64,000 bases of DNA, from contig NZ_KB235904.1 of assembly GCF_000332155.1 (NCBI RefSeq), positions 2,277,813 through 2,341,812 of the forward strand. The letters are read 5' to 3'. Positions within the stretch are counted from its first letter, which is position 1. Every line of letters starts with the position of its first letter. A model generated the notes under the pieces. That model ran no database searches. It had not been told where the DNA came from and saw nothing but the letters and a program-made list of their open reading frames with translations. A program made the translations under genes and the position numbers. Below are positions 1 to 9,204 of the stretch, piece by piece. This DNA is from Kamptonema formosum PCC 6407. GTDB taxonomy: Bacteria; Cyanobacteriota; Cyanobacteriia; Cyanobacteriales; Microcoleaceae.

Positions 1-352
1 CCATACTTTCGAGGGTTTCCCATTCACCGCTGTCGCACCAAATGCCACCGCAAACGCTACAACGCTCTACATAGACGGGGGTTTTGGTGAAGGGAATTCG
101 GGCTCGTGAGAGATATTGACCATCGTCTGGACACATTGCAGCTTTAGAGTCATAGGGTGAGGGGGCAAAGTCGGGGCTGACATTCCCTTTTGGCTGGGAT
201 TTGCTCGGCCATTGACGTTGATATTCTTGCCAAGCTTGATATTCTTTGGGGGGTATCCAGATGCCGTAGCAGTTAGGGCACCACTTCACGGCTAGGTGGC
301 TGTTTAACATTCCTTCTTCTAACTGCGGATGCTTACATTTTGGACATTGCAC
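1..352 (-). CDS. TFIIB-type zinc-ribbon protein (partial, C-terminus off window)
   Basis: An open frame runs on the minus strand from a GTG at 352 off the left edge, about 117 codons. It begins VQCPKCKHPQLEEG, followed by WCPNCYGIW, then MCPDDGQ and CSVCGGIW. These paired CxxC and CxxCxGxW knuckles are the pattern of zf-TFIIB family zinc ribbons, so two zinc sites are expected. An AGGAGA Shine-Dalgarno lies just upstream of the GTG and supports this start. It is co-directional with and 69 bp downstream of the PatD-like gene, so the two are probably co-transcribed. The cellular role of this family is not known; nucleic-acid or protein binding is inference. Confidence 0.72.
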   Translation of the reverse strand, partial: MQCPKCKHPQLEEGMLNSHLAVKWCPNCYGIWIPPKEYQAWQEYQRQWPSKSQPKGNVSPDFAPSPYDSKAAMCPDDGQYLSRARIPFTKTPVYVERCSVCGGIWCDSGEWETLESM

Positions 353-421
353 GGCTTTTTTCTCCTTGGCTCGATATTCCTATGACTGGTTTATGCTTTG
401 GCTGTAATTAAGACAGCCTAT

Positions 422-790
422 TTATTCTGTGCCTTTTTGCAACAAGGCATCGCAGTAGCGGATCAGGGTGTTAATTCGATCGCTTGCTGCTGTTTGCCTG
501 GTTTGGGCTGTGGCTAGAACCCGCGACGCTTGCAAAAATTTTATATCCATTCCCAACAGACGCAATTGCTTGTGTATTTCTGTCAGGTATGATTGCTCTA
601 ACGGTGTTTCTGGCGGATCTAGCCCGTCACTGTCTGAACCCATGATTTGCCCTGCGAAAAATTGCTGTGCTTCCCCAAAAGTTGCCAAGAGTGCTGTCCG
701 ATCTAGATTACCCTGTGTGGCAACGGTTTGGAGCTCTTGGAGAAGTTGCTTAAATTGCTGGTAGTGCTGGTAGATATTTTTGGACAGCAT
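422..790 (-). CDS. small helical protein resembling heterocyst-frequency protein PatD
   Basis: The 122-residue protein is predicted all-helical with no membrane segment or signal peptide. The C-terminal half (LLGMDIKFLQASR, then a TAQTRQ stretch and LIRYCDALL) resembles, from memory, the PatD family of filamentous cyanobacteria, known for tuning heterocyst frequency in Anabaena under NtcA control. Length fits (about 120 residues). Homologues also occur in strains without heterocysts, so presence here does not prove heterocyst formation. It lies upstream of and co-directional with the zinc-ribbon gene. No NtcA box was seen just upstream. The family assignment is tentative. Confidence 0.5.
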   Translation of the reverse strand: MLSKNIYQHYQQFKQLLQELQTVATQGNLDRTALLATFGEAQQFFAGQIMGSDSDGLDPPETPLEQSYLTEIHKQLRLLGMDIKFLQASRVLATAQTRQTAASDRINTLIRYCDALLQKGTE

Positions 791-1258
791 AACAAATGTA
801 AAGAAATTTATATCTATAATTAAGATAGATGTTTTAAAGATTCCAAAGATTAAGGCAAGTTGTACATTGTAGTCGCAGCAGCCTAAATCTTAGAGAATAT
901 TTTTCAAGGCGAGTTAAACGCTGATTTAGGATTGACGGTCTGTGACGGCTTTTAGCTAAGCTTGGTCTGCTTAAGGCTAAGTAGCGATCTCTGTACTTTT
1001 ACTCCCAAAACGTTCTTAATTTTACAAGGCAAGGGCAACTGACCAGAGCATTTGCCTAAAATCAGATTTTTTCCTCCCTACGAGGGTGGTTCTTCTCAAT
1101 TTAGATAGCTATAGTTGACAGACAATACAGGAATCTTTTTCAGATTGACTGTAGGTGTCAATTTTAGCTTAGTATACCTAGATACAGAAAGTCTGCTGTT
1201 CAACCGGAAAGCAACTTCTGTTGCACTATCTATTTGTAACTTTTAAATCCTGACTCCT
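791..1258. other. 468-bp spacer between divergent patD-like gene and rsh
   Basis: No gene or RNA is recognised. The spacer must hold promoters for both divergent genes. A weak candidate for rsh is TTGACT at 1145-1150 followed after 19 bp by TAGTAT at 1170-1175, leaving a leader of about 75 nt. The spacing is longer than optimal, so this is only a suggestion. Confidence 0.3.
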
Positions 1259-3514
1259 ATGAATGCCAACACTCTGATTCCATCAATCTCAAATGACTGT
1301 AACATTCCTGATTGGTTACAAGAATGTCTCAATGGGGATGCTAATGGTCAGTCGTCGGGAGCGATCGCTAGCTGTTCGACTGATAATGCTTTAATTTGTC
1401 GGGCTTTTAAATTTGCCAACGAGCTCCATGAGGGTCAGTATCGCAAATCTGGGGAGCCCTACATCTGCCATCCTGTGGCCGTAGCCGGAATGCTGCGGTA
1501 TTTGGGCGGCAATAGTGCGATGGTTGCGGCAGGCTTCCTCCACGATATCGTTGAGGATACTGATGTCACCCTTGAGGATATCGAACTGCGGTTCGGCGCG
1601 GAAGTGCGGCAGTTGGTGGAGGGGGTGACGAAGCTTTCTAAGTTTAATTTTTCCAGCAAGACGGAACGCCAAGCTGAGAATTTCCGGCGGATGTTTCTGG
1701 CAATGGCTAAGGATATCCGGGTGATCGTGGTGAAGTTGGCGGACAGGCTGCATAATATGCGGACGCTGGAACATCTCTCAGACGAGAAACGCCGTAGTAT
1801 CGCTTTGGAAACGCGGGAAATCTTTGCGCCTTTGGCGAATCGGTTGGGTATTGGTCGCTTTAAGTGGGAATTGGAGGATCTGGCGTTTAAATACCTGGAA
1901 CCGGAAGCTTATTGCGAAATTAAGGATTTGGTAGATCAGAAGCGGACTGACCGGGAGGCGCAACTGGCGGAGGTGACGGACATTCTGCGGGATCGGCTGG
2001 ATAGTGTGGGGATTAAGTGCTATGAAGTCAGCGGCCGCCCGAAACACCTGTATGGTATTTACCAGAAGATGCAGCGCCGACAGAAGGGGTTTAACCAGGT
2101 TTATGATATTGCGGCGGTGCGGATTATTGTCGAAAGTAAGGATGAGTGTTATCGGGCGTTGGCGATCGCACACGATGCTTTCTGTCCGATCCCCGGTCGC
2201 TTCAAGGACTATATCGGTTTGCCGAAGCCGAACCGCTACCAATCTTTGCATACGGGCGTGATCGGCAATAGCGGCCGCCCCATTGAAGTCCAAATCCGTA
2301 CAGTGGAAATGCACCACATTGCAGATTACGGGATCGCCGCCCACTGGAAATATAAAGAAAGCGGCGGTTCTAGCAATCTCAAAGTGACAGGAGATGACGA
2401 AAAGTTTACTTGGTTGCGGCAACTGCTGGAATGGCAAAGCGACCTTAAGGATGCTGAGGAATATTTAGAGAGCGTTAAAGATAATTTATTTGATGAAGAC
2501 ATCTACGTATTTACGCCCCAAGGCGATGTAGTAGCGCTGACAAAAGATGCAACGCCTGTGGATTTTGCTTACCGCATCCACACGGAAGTTGGGAATCACT
2601 GCACAGGTGCGCGGGTGAATGGGCGGATGGTGACGCTGGACTCGCTTTTAAAGAATGGCGATATTGTCGAAATCTTGACTCAGAAAAATGGTCATCCCAG
2701 TTTAGACTGGCTAAATTTTGTCAAGACCAGCGGCGCAAAAAACCGGATTCGTCAGTGGTATAAGCGATCGCACCGCGATGAAAATGTAGCTCGCGGTCGG
2801 GAATTATTGGAAAAGGAACTGGGCAAAAATGGCTTTGAATCCTTATTAAAATCTGAGCCAATGCACTCTGTAGCGCTACGCTTCAATTACCACAGCGTCG
2901 AAGATTTGTTAGCAGGTTTGGGCTACGGCGAGGTGACGCTAAATCTAGTAGTAAATCGGCTGCGAGATTTAGTACAGCAAAAAGTTGAGGTAGTTCCTGA
3001 GATTTTAAATGTGCCAATAGTAGCACCTGCACGGTCGATGCCGAGTTCATCTCCGAGCAAGTCACCAATTGCAGGAGTTGAGGGGTTATTGTATCATTTG
3101 GCAGGTTGTTGCAATCCCATACCAGGGGAGGTAATTATTGGAATTGTCACTAAAAATCGCGGCATTTCAATTCATCGCCAAGGCTGTTCTAATACCGACA
3201 ATGTTCCTGGGGATCGGTTAGTACCTGTGAGTTGGAATCCGACAAATCCGAACGGTGGTCGTCCGAATACTTACCCGGTGAATATTCAAATTGAAGTGCT
3301 CGATCGCGTGGGCGTTCTTAATGATGTTTTATCTCACTTGAAAGACAATCATGTAAACGTTCGCAGTGCGAGTGTGAAGACTTATCCGGGTTTACCGGCA
3401 TTGATTGATTTGTGTGTTGATATCCAGGACAAAGAACAGCTTGAACGGACTTCTATGCAAATTAAAAAAATGAGTGATGTCTTGAATTTACGGCGAGTTA
3501 GCGAGGGAAATTAG
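1259..3514 (+). CDS. bifunctional (p)ppGpp synthetase/hydrolase (RelA/SpoT homologue)
   Basis: The 751-residue protein has the full long-RSH architecture. The N-terminal HD hydrolase domain shows HDIVEDTDV near residue 96 and LADRLHNMRT near residue 160. The synthetase domain carries GRFKDYIGLPKPNRYQSLHT and EVQIRT. A TGS domain starts near DEDIYVFTPQGDVVALTKDA, and a C-terminal ACT domain covers about the last 80 residues. The RFKD (RxKD) motif is that of bifunctional Rel/SpoT enzymes rather than RelA-only enzymes, so both synthesis from GTP/ATP and hydrolysis of (p)ppGpp are expected. It controls the stringent response to nutrient limitation. A zinc-finger-like segment (HLAGCCNPIPGE and GCSN) precedes ACT, as usual. 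The ATG at 1259 gives normal length. The gene appears monocistronic. Confidence 0.96.
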   Translation: MNANTLIPSISNDCNIPDWLQECLNGDANGQSSGAIASCSTDNALICRAFKFANELHEGQYRKSGEPYICHPVAVAGMLRYLGGNSAMVAAGFLHDIVEDTDVTLEDIELRFGAEVRQLVEGVTKLSKFNFSSKTERQAENFRRMFLAMAKDIRVIVVKLADRLHNMRTLEHLSDEKRRSIALETREIFAPLANRLGIGRFKWELEDLAFKYLEPEAYCEIKDLVDQKRTDREAQLAEVTDILRDRLDSVGIKCYEVSGRPKHLYGIYQKMQRRQKGFNQVYDIAAVRIIVESKDECYRALAIAHDAFCPIPGRFKDYIGLPKPNRYQSLHTGVIGNSGRPIEVQIRTVEMHHIADYGIAAHWKYKESGGSSNLKVTGDDEKFTWLRQLLEWQSDLKDAEEYLESVKDNLFDEDIYVFTPQGDVVALTKDATPVDFAYRIHTEVGNHCTGARVNGRMVTLDSLLKNGDIVEILTQKNGHPSLDWLNFVKTSGAKNRIRQWYKRSHRDENVARGRELLEKELGKNGFESLLKSEPMHSVALRFNYHSVEDLLAGLGYGEVTLNLVVNRLRDLVQQKVEVVPEILNVPIVAPARSMPSSSPSKSPIAGVEGLLYHLAGCCNPIPGEVIIGIVTKNRGISIHRQGCSNTDNVPGDRLVPVSWNPTNPNGGRPNTYPVNIQIEVLDRVGVLNDVLSHLKDNHVNVRSASVKTYPGLPALIDLCVDIQDKEQLERTSMQIKKMSDVLNLRRVSEGN

Positions 3515-3662
3515 GACGTTTTTAATTGCTGAAACTATTGCAGGGAATTACATTTTCCCGATTAGTTGTTTCTGCGGCTAAGGCGATCGTGGAGATTACT
3601 CAGAGCAACTTTTGGGTTAAAATTAAGTTGAGTAAGCTCTACAAAGATACTAAATTATTGCG

Positions 3663-4445
3663 ATGTACGATAATATTTGCAAGTTTATCGCCGAAAACTT
3701 TGCGGATGATTTTGCAAGCTGGCTGCTGGGTGCTCCGGTAAGGCTAACGGAACTGAGTCCGACTGAACTTTCTTTGGAACCAATTCGGGCTGATGCTTTG
3801 ATTTTGCGGCAAGCTGAAGATTTGGTACTCCACGCCGAATTTCAGACAGAAGCGGATGCAGGAATTCCGTTTCGGATGGCGGATTATCGCTTGCGAGTTT
3901 ACCGCCGCTTTCCTGCTAAGGAAATGCGCCAAGTCGTGATATATTTAAGGGAGACTGGTTCGGATTTAGTTCGGCAAAATGCTTTTATTTTGACCAGAAC
4001 TCGCCATGAATTTGATGTGATTCGCCTCTGGGAACAGCCGTCTGAAATATTTTTGAGTTCCCTCGGACTGTTGCCTTTTGCGGTTTTGAGTCGGACAGAA
4101 AACCCTGTAGGCGTTTTAACTCAAGTGGCATCTGCCATTGCAGAGATTCCCGACAGGCGGGTTCAGAGTAATTTAATGGCATCAGCAGGGATTTTGGCTG
4201 GGTTAGTATTGGAGAAAGATGTAATTACAAGACTTTTGCGAGGGGATATTATGCGTGAGTCAGTGATTTATCAGGATATTTTGCAGGAAGGTAGACAGGA
4301 AGGTAGACAGGAAGGTAGACAGGAAGGAATGCAATTAGCGAAGGAAGAGTTGGCTCGGAATTTGTTGCGGGAAAATATATCAATTGAGCAAGTTGTTCGG
4401 CTTACAGGTTTGTCGTTGGAGATAGTGCAAAGCTTGCAAATTTAG
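3663..4445 (+). CDS. Rpn-family recombination-promoting nuclease / PD-(D/E)XK transposase-like protein
   Basis: The 260-residue protein follows the cyanobacterial Rpn/DUF4351 layout. A PD-(D/E)XK nuclease fold is suggested at the N-terminus (D45 region, then LVLHAEFQTE near residues 56-65). A helical middle section follows with ILAGLVLEKDVITRLLRG and MRESVIYQDIL. Then comes a charged stretch of EGRQ repeats encoded by a 12-bp tandem DNA repeat at about 4288-4328, and a short C-terminal helix. Family members are nucleases linked to recombination and mobile-element spread and are typically present in many copies. A decayed relative lies at 17.2-17.7 kb. No partner gene is adjacent. The exact function in this strain is unknown. 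Confidence 0.75.
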   Translation: MYDNICKFIAENFADDFASWLLGAPVRLTELSPTELSLEPIRADALILRQAEDLVLHAEFQTEADAGIPFRMADYRLRVYRRFPAKEMRQVVIYLRETGSDLVRQNAFILTRTRHEFDVIRLWEQPSEIFLSSLGLLPFAVLSRTENPVGVLTQVASAIAEIPDRRVQSNLMASAGILAGLVLEKDVITRLLRGDIMRESVIYQDILQEGRQEGRQEGRQEGMQLAKEELARNLLRENISIEQVVRLTGLSLEIVQSLQI

Positions 4446-4513
4446 CGGGAAAGTTAGCCTATAGTTAGGGGTTAGGGAAAGAAGGAAATATAGCAACCGC
4501 CAAGGCGGTTTAA

Positions 4514-4548
4514 GAGGGGCTAGGGACTAGGGGCTAGGGGCTAGGGAA
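4514..4548. repeat. GGGGCTA / GGGACTA heptamer array
   Basis: About five head-to-tail 7-bp units of the GGGGCTA/GGGACTA type lie in the spacer between the Rpn gene and the convergent osmoprotectant-binding gene. The same heptamer recurs at 5661-5693. Confidence 0.75.
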
Positions 4549-4670
4549 GACGGAAGAAGGGTTTAGAATTCAGAATGTGTTAACTGCCTTGGCAACTGCT
4601 ATATAATCATAATCAAAGGTTTCAGGAAATTTTAATTTCCTAACTACCTTTTAGATATTAGCTGATCGCC

Positions 4671-5594
4671 TTATTTCTTGCTAGATTCAGGATTTAAACT
4701 CCCTAACTTCTGCTGCAAAAACTCCTGTGCAACTTGTCCAGCATCTAGTTGCTTCCCGTCAACTTTATAGTTGAGTTTTCGCATATCTTCCTCCGAGATT
4801 TTCCCTGCTAATTCATTCAGAACTTGACGCAACTCCGGGTATTTTTCCAAAATTGCAGAACGCACAACTGGGGCCGCTTCATAGGGGGGAAAATATTGCT
4901 TATCATCTTTAAGAACCACTAAACCTAGACTTTCTATTAAGCCGTCAGTCGAGTTGCCAGCAATAACATCTACTTGTTTTTCTTTAAGTGCTTGGTAAAG
5001 TAATCCTAATAGCATTTCTTTCGGTTCTTCTGCAAACTTTATCCCGTAAGTTTTAGCTAATCCGGGAAAGCCATCTTCCCTTTCTTTAAACTCTGGGCCG
5101 AAACCTGCTCGCAATTTGGGTGCAGCTTTGCTAAGTTGAGAAAGGGTTTGCAGATTAAGTTTTTTGGCATCATCGCCCCGGACAATAATTGCGAAACTAT
5201 TATTAAATCCTAGAGGTTCTGTCCACTCTAATTGATACTGTTTTGCATATTCTTGCTTGATATAACTGTAAACTTTTTTGGGATCGGAAATCGGTTTTTG
5301 TTTGAGAATGTTGGCAAAAGCAGTGCCAGTATATTCTACATATAAGTCAACTTTACCAGCTACTAGGGATTGATGGCAAAGAGTGCCACCTAAATTCAGT
5401 TCGCGTTTTACTTGTATATCTGTCTTCGCCTCGATGTGGCGGGATAAAATTTCTACGAGGATGACTTGTTCTGTAAAATCTTTTGAGCAAATGACAATCT
5501 GTTTTTGGGAAATAGATGTGCAGGCTGTGGTGCTGAATAATAAAAACAGCGAGAAGATAGAGGATAAAAAATAGGTGTTTGATTTTGTGCTCAT
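4671..5594 (-). CDS. glycine betaine/osmoprotectant ABC transporter substrate-binding lipoprotein (OpuAC/ProX type)
   Basis: The 307-residue protein starts with a signal peptide and lipobox (hydrophobic stretch then LFSTTAC), so it should be a lipid-anchored periplasmic protein. The mature part has hallmarks of the OpuAC-type family: ICSKDFTEQVILVEIL at the start, LGGTLCHQSLVAGKVDLYVE with YTGTAF, and EKQVDVIAGNSTDG. These proteins bind quaternary ammonium solutes such as glycine betaine or choline. No permease or ATPase gene lies beside it, so here it is an orphan binding subunit that must work with components encoded elsewhere. Substrate is inferred from family only. The ATG at 5594 puts the signal peptide at the N-terminus. 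Confidence 0.85.
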   Translation of the reverse strand: MSTKSNTYFLSSIFSLFLLFSTTACTSISQKQIVICSKDFTEQVILVEILSRHIEAKTDIQVKRELNLGGTLCHQSLVAGKVDLYVEYTGTAFANILKQKPISDPKKVYSYIKQEYAKQYQLEWTEPLGFNNSFAIIVRGDDAKKLNLQTLSQLSKAAPKLRAGFGPEFKEREDGFPGLAKTYGIKFAEEPKEMLLGLLYQALKEKQVDVIAGNSTDGLIESLGLVVLKDDKQYFPPYEAAPVVRSAILEKYPELRQVLNELAGKISEEDMRKLNYKVDGKQLDAGQVAQEFLQQKLGSLNPESSKK

Positions 5595-5660
5595 TGTACT
5601 CCTGTAAAATCTAAAATTGTAGGGGTAGCATTCTCAATCTGTTCAACAGTTTACCAAAGA

Positions 5661-5693
5661 AGGGACTAGGGGCTAGGGACTAGGGACTAGGGA
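5661..5693. repeat. GGGACTA / GGGGCTA heptamer array
   Basis: Four to five tandem 7-bp units lie upstream of nirA, followed by a purine-rich stretch (about 5695-5741) of GGGGAG and GGGGAGATG runs. The unit is the same heptamer as at 4514-4548. Confidence 0.75.
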
Positions 5694-5741
5694 AAGAGGA
5701 AGAGAGGGGGAGATGGGGAGCAGGGGAGCGGGGGAGATGGG

Positions 5742-5857
5742 TAATAGCAATTAGCAATTAGCCATTAGCAATTAGCAATTAGCAATTAGCCATTAGCAAT
5801 TAGCCATTAGCCATAGCAATTAGCCATTAGCTATTACTAATTACCAATTACCAATTC
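5742..5857. repeat. AATTAGC/CATTAGC/AATTACC heptamer array
   Basis: About 15 tandem 7-bp units alternate between AATTAGC, CATTAGC and AATTACC variants, with one small phase slip near 5810. The array fills the distal part of the spacer upstream of the nirA promoter. It belongs to the heptamer repeats that fill most spacers in this window. Confidence 0.8.
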
Positions 5858-6043
5858 CCCCTGTGATTGTGGGTTCAGGCTGCGATCGCGCCCACTGCTT
5901 CTACTTTGCCCCGCGATGTAGAAACTGCATCGTGCTTATCCGAAAACTTCATAAAACTCCATATTCTGTAACATTAGCTACGAACAACTCTCGATCCACG
6001 CCCTACAGTGTTCCTTAACAAGAGTTAACACGGAGAGACAAAG

Positions 6044-6088
6044 GTAGTAATTAATACTCTTTGCTGACTAAATATTTCTCTGTAATCT
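6044..6088 (+). promoter_or_regulatory. NtcA-activated promoter of the nirA-nrt-narB cluster
   Basis: A perfect NtcA box, GTA-N8-TAC (GTAGTAATTAATAC), occupies 6044-6057. A -10-like TAATCT follows at 6083-6088, 25 nt after the box; class II NtcA promoters usually have about 22-23 nt. The predicted start is near 6095, leaving a leader of about 160 nt before nirA. NtcA with 2-oxoglutarate activates nitrogen assimilation genes when ammonium is scarce, which fits the genes downstream. Confidence 0.75.
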
Positions 6089-6255
6089 TGACCAAGCCCA
6101 TGTACGCTAAGGATTTGCCAACTTCAAAGAAATTGGAATTGAGTAATTAAATATACGGTTTTAGTTAAGTATAACCACTAAGGTTAGCACAAAAACCAGC
6201 CTTTAATCCCCGAAACCCATAGCTCCTCCACCAAGTAACCAACGAGGGTACACCA

Positions 6256-7809
6256 GTGACACAGATAGCAGAACCGCAAGCAGGTGTTAACAAATTTGAA
6301 AAATTAAAAGCTGAGAAAGATGGTCTAGCGCTCAAAGCCGAACTCGCTCACTTCGCTGAGATCGGCTGGGAAGCAATGAATGAAACCGATCGCGAACACC
6401 GCCTCAAATGGTTAGGCATATTCTTTCGGCCAGTAACTCCTGGCAAATTTATGATGCGATTGCGGTTGCCAAACGGCATCATTACTAGCAATCAAATGCG
6501 AGTTTTAGGTGAAATCGTGCAGCGGTACGGCGATGATGGCAACGCAGACATCACCACCCGGCAAAACATCCAACTGCGAGGGATTCGCATCGAAGATGTA
6601 CCAGACATCTTCCGCCGCCTCAAAGAAGCTGGGATGACTAGCATCCAGTCAGGGATGGATAACGTTCGCAACATCACCGGTTCCCCAGTAGCGGGATTAG
6701 ACAGCGACGAACTCTATGATACGCGGGAGTTGTGCCGCCAAGTTCAAGACACGATCACCAACGGTGGCGAAGGCAATCCAGCTTTTACCAATTTGCCGAG
6801 AAAGTTTAACATTGCGATCGCAGGTTGTCGCGACAACTCCGTACACGCGGAAATCAACGATATCGCTTTCATCCCTGCTTTTAAAGATGGCACTTTCGGC
6901 TTCAACGTCTTAGTCGGCGGCTTTTTCTCCGCCAAACGCTGCGACGCGGCCATTCCCCTCAATGCTTGGGTTGAACCCAGCGATGTCGTCGATCTTTGCA
7001 CGGCCATATTAATCGTATATCGCGATCGCGGACTGAGAGCCAACCGCCAAAAGTCCCGTCTGATGTGGCTAATCGACGAATTAGGAGTCGATGGATTCCG
7101 CGCCGAAGTTGAAACCCAACTCGATCGCACCCTGCAAACAGCCGCAGCCAAAGATGAAATCCTCTGGGATAAGCGCGATCACATCGGCGTGTACGCGCAA
7201 AAACAGCCCGGATTAAATTACGTCGGCCTCCACATCCCCGTCGGGCGGCTGTACGCCGCAGATATGTTTGACTTAGCCAGGATGGCCGATGTTTACGGTA
7301 GCGGCGAAATCAGACTTACCGTTGAGCAAAATGCGATCGTTCCCAACGTACCCGACTCCCGATTAGAAACCTTCCTTCAAGAACCATTACTCCAGCGTTT
7401 TTCCGTCAATCCTGACCCTTTAACTAGAGCATTAGTTTCTTGCACCGGCGCACAATTTTGCAACTTCGCATTAATTGAAACCAAAAATCGCGCCTTAGCA
7501 ATGATTAAAGAATTAGAAGCCGAGTTATCATTCCCCAAACCAGTGAGAATTCACTGGACAGGTTGCCCTAATTCCTGTGGTCAACCGCAAGTTGCAGACA
7601 TTGGTTTACTCGGTACAAAAGTCCGCAAAAACGGCAAAACATTAGAAGGTGTTGACCTTTATATGGGAGGCACAGTTGGCAAAGATGCCCATCTCGGTAG
7701 TTGCGTGCAAAAAGGTATTCCTTGCGAAGACCTAAAACCAGTTTTGCGCCAACTATTAATCGAACACTTCAACGCCCAGCCCAATGCTGTGCTAACAGTT
7801 AACAGTTAA
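6256..7809 (+). CDS. nirA: ferredoxin-nitrite reductase
   Basis: The 517-residue enzyme catalyses the six-electron reduction of nitrite to ammonium with reduced ferredoxin, using siroheme and a [4Fe-4S] cluster. The four cluster/siroheme ligands are visible as C396 and C402 (CTGAQFCNFA) and C437 and C441 (TGCPNSCGQPQ). The two nitrite/sulfite-reductase half-domain repeats are present, for example the basic siroheme-contacting segment NADITTRQNIQLRG. Length matches cyanobacterial NirA. The start is GTG at 6256. It is the first gene of the nirA-nrtABCD-narB cluster behind an NtcA box. The last residues (LTVNS) and the stop codon are encoded by the heptamer array that follows, so the C-terminus has been shaped by repeat growth. 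Confidence 0.97.
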   Translation: MTQIAEPQAGVNKFEKLKAEKDGLALKAELAHFAEIGWEAMNETDREHRLKWLGIFFRPVTPGKFMMRLRLPNGIITSNQMRVLGEIVQRYGDDGNADITTRQNIQLRGIRIEDVPDIFRRLKEAGMTSIQSGMDNVRNITGSPVAGLDSDELYDTRELCRQVQDTITNGGEGNPAFTNLPRKFNIAIAGCRDNSVHAEINDIAFIPAFKDGTFGFNVLVGGFFSAKRCDAAIPLNAWVEPSDVVDLCTAILIVYRDRGLRANRQKSRLMWLIDELGVDGFRAEVETQLDRTLQTAAAKDEILWDKRDHIGVYAQKQPGLNYVGLHIPVGRLYAADMFDLARMADVYGSGEIRLTVEQNAIVPNVPDSRLETFLQEPLLQRFSVNPDPLTRALVSCTGAQFCNFALIETKNRALAMIKELEAELSFPKPVRIHWTGCPNSCGQPQVADIGLLGTKVRKNGKTLEGVDLYMGGTVGKDAHLGSCVQKGIPCEDLKPVLRQLLIEHFNAQPNAVLTVNS

Positions 7810-7869
7810 CAGTTAACAGTTAACAGTTAACAACCAACAACTAACAACTAACAACTAACAACTAACAAA
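7798..7869. repeat. TAACAGT and AACAACT heptamer array (nirA-nrtA)
   Basis: About five TAACAGT units are followed by about five AACAACT/AACAACC units. The array overlaps the last codons and stop of nirA and ends a few bases before the nrtA ATG. Confidence 0.85.
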
Positions 7870-7873
7870 AATA

Positions 7874-9202
7874 ATGAGCAAAATTTCCCGCCGCAAATTC
7901 ATCGTCACCGCTGGAACAACTGCCGCAGCTACTCTACTCGTTCACGGCTGCACCTCTGGTTCTAATAGTTCTACAAGTGCATCTAGCCCCGCTGCAAGTA
8001 CCTCTCCTTCAGCAATACCGGCAGCTAACATCAACCCCGCAGATGCCCCAGAAGTTACAACAGCAAAATTAGGATTTATTGCCCTAACAGATTCCGCACC
8101 GCTAATTATTGCCAAAGAAAAAGGTTTATTTGAAAAGTACGGCATGAAAGATGTGCAAATTGCAAAACAAGCATCTTGGCCCGTAACTCGCGATAATTTA
8201 GAACTAGGTTCTAGCGGCGGTGGCATTGATGGAGCACATATCTTATCGCCCATGCCTTACATGATGTCTTTAGGGACAATCACTAAAGGAAATGTGCCAA
8301 TCCCGATGTACATTCTGGCGCGGTTAAATACTAACGGTCAGGCGATTTCCCTTTCCAAAAAATACCTAGATTTAAAAGTAGGTACTGATAGCAAAGCACT
8401 GAAATCAGCTTTAACTAAGGACTCTAAGTTTGGTACCACCTTTCCCGGCGGTACTCACGATCTCTGGATGCGCTATTGGTTAGCCGCTGGTGGAATCAAT
8501 CCAGATAACGATGTTTCAGTAGTTCCAGTACCACCACCGCAAATGGTTGCTAATATGAAAGTCAACAACCTGGAATCTTTTTGCGTCGGGGAACCTTGGA
8601 ACGCGCAATTAGTTAGTCAGAAGGTAGGTTATACGGCTTTAATCACAGGTGAACTCTGGAAAGATCACCCCGAAAAAGCCCTGAGTTTAAGAGCAGATTG
8701 GGTAGACAAAAATCCCAAAGCTGCTAAGGCAATTACAATGGCAGTTTTAGAAGCTCAGCAGTGGTGCGACAAACCAGAAAATAAAGAAGAGATGAGCAAA
8801 ATCATCTCCGAAGATAAGTGGTTAAAAGTTGCCAATCAAGATATTGTAGGTCGCATTAAAGGTCAGATTGACTACGGTACTGGGCGAGTAGAAGCCAACA
8901 GTCCATTATTAATGAAATTCTGGGCGGATAATGCTTCCTATCCCTACAAAAGTCACGATACTTGGTTCTTAACTGAAAACATTCGCTGGGGTAATATTCC
9001 TGCTACCACAGACCTCAAGGCGATAGTTGATAAAGTGAATCGCGAAGATATTTGGAAAGAAGCAGCGAAAGCCTTGGGAGTTCCCGCATCAGAGATTCCT
9101 GCTACTACTTCTCGCGGTGTAGAAACCTTCTTCGATGGTGTTAAGTTTGACCCTGAAAAGCCTGAAGAATATTTGAACGGTCTGGCAATTAAGAAAGCAT
9201 AA
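7874..9202 (+). CDS. nrtA: nitrate/nitrite ABC transporter substrate-binding lipoprotein
   Basis: The 442-residue periplasmic protein binds nitrate and nitrite for the NrtABCD transporter. The N-terminus SRRKFIVTAGTTAAATLL combines a twin-arginine motif with a lipobox (VHGC, C26), so it is probably exported folded and lipid-anchored. A Ser/Ala/Pro-rich linker follows to about residue 52. The binding domain begins TAKLGFIALTDSAPLIIAKE and contains SGGGIDGAHILSPMPYMMSL, FPGGTHDLWMRYWLAAGGI and ESFCVGEPWNAQ, all typical of NrtA and shared with the C-terminal half of NrtC. It is followed by nrtB, nrtC and nrtD in the same orientation. Confidence 0.96.
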   Translation: MSKISRRKFIVTAGTTAAATLLVHGCTSGSNSSTSASSPAASTSPSAIPAANINPADAPEVTTAKLGFIALTDSAPLIIAKEKGLFEKYGMKDVQIAKQASWPVTRDNLELGSSGGGIDGAHILSPMPYMMSLGTITKGNVPIPMYILARLNTNGQAISLSKKYLDLKVGTDSKALKSALTKDSKFGTTFPGGTHDLWMRYWLAAGGINPDNDVSVVPVPPPQMVANMKVNNLESFCVGEPWNAQLVSQKVGYTALITGELWKDHPEKALSLRADWVDKNPKAAKAITMAVLEAQQWCDKPENKEEMSKIISEDKWLKVANQDIVGRIKGQIDYGTGRVEANSPLLMKFWADNASYPYKSHDTWFLTENIRWGNIPATTDLKAIVDKVNREDIWKEAAKALGVPASEIPATTSRGVETFFDGVKFDPEKPEEYLNGLAIKKA

Positions 9203-9204
9203 TA

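Noticed and set aside
1778-2437. 219-codon minus-strand open frame inside the RelA/SpoT gene
   Set aside because: It is antisense to a clearly conserved gene, has no recognisable domain and no ribosome-binding site.
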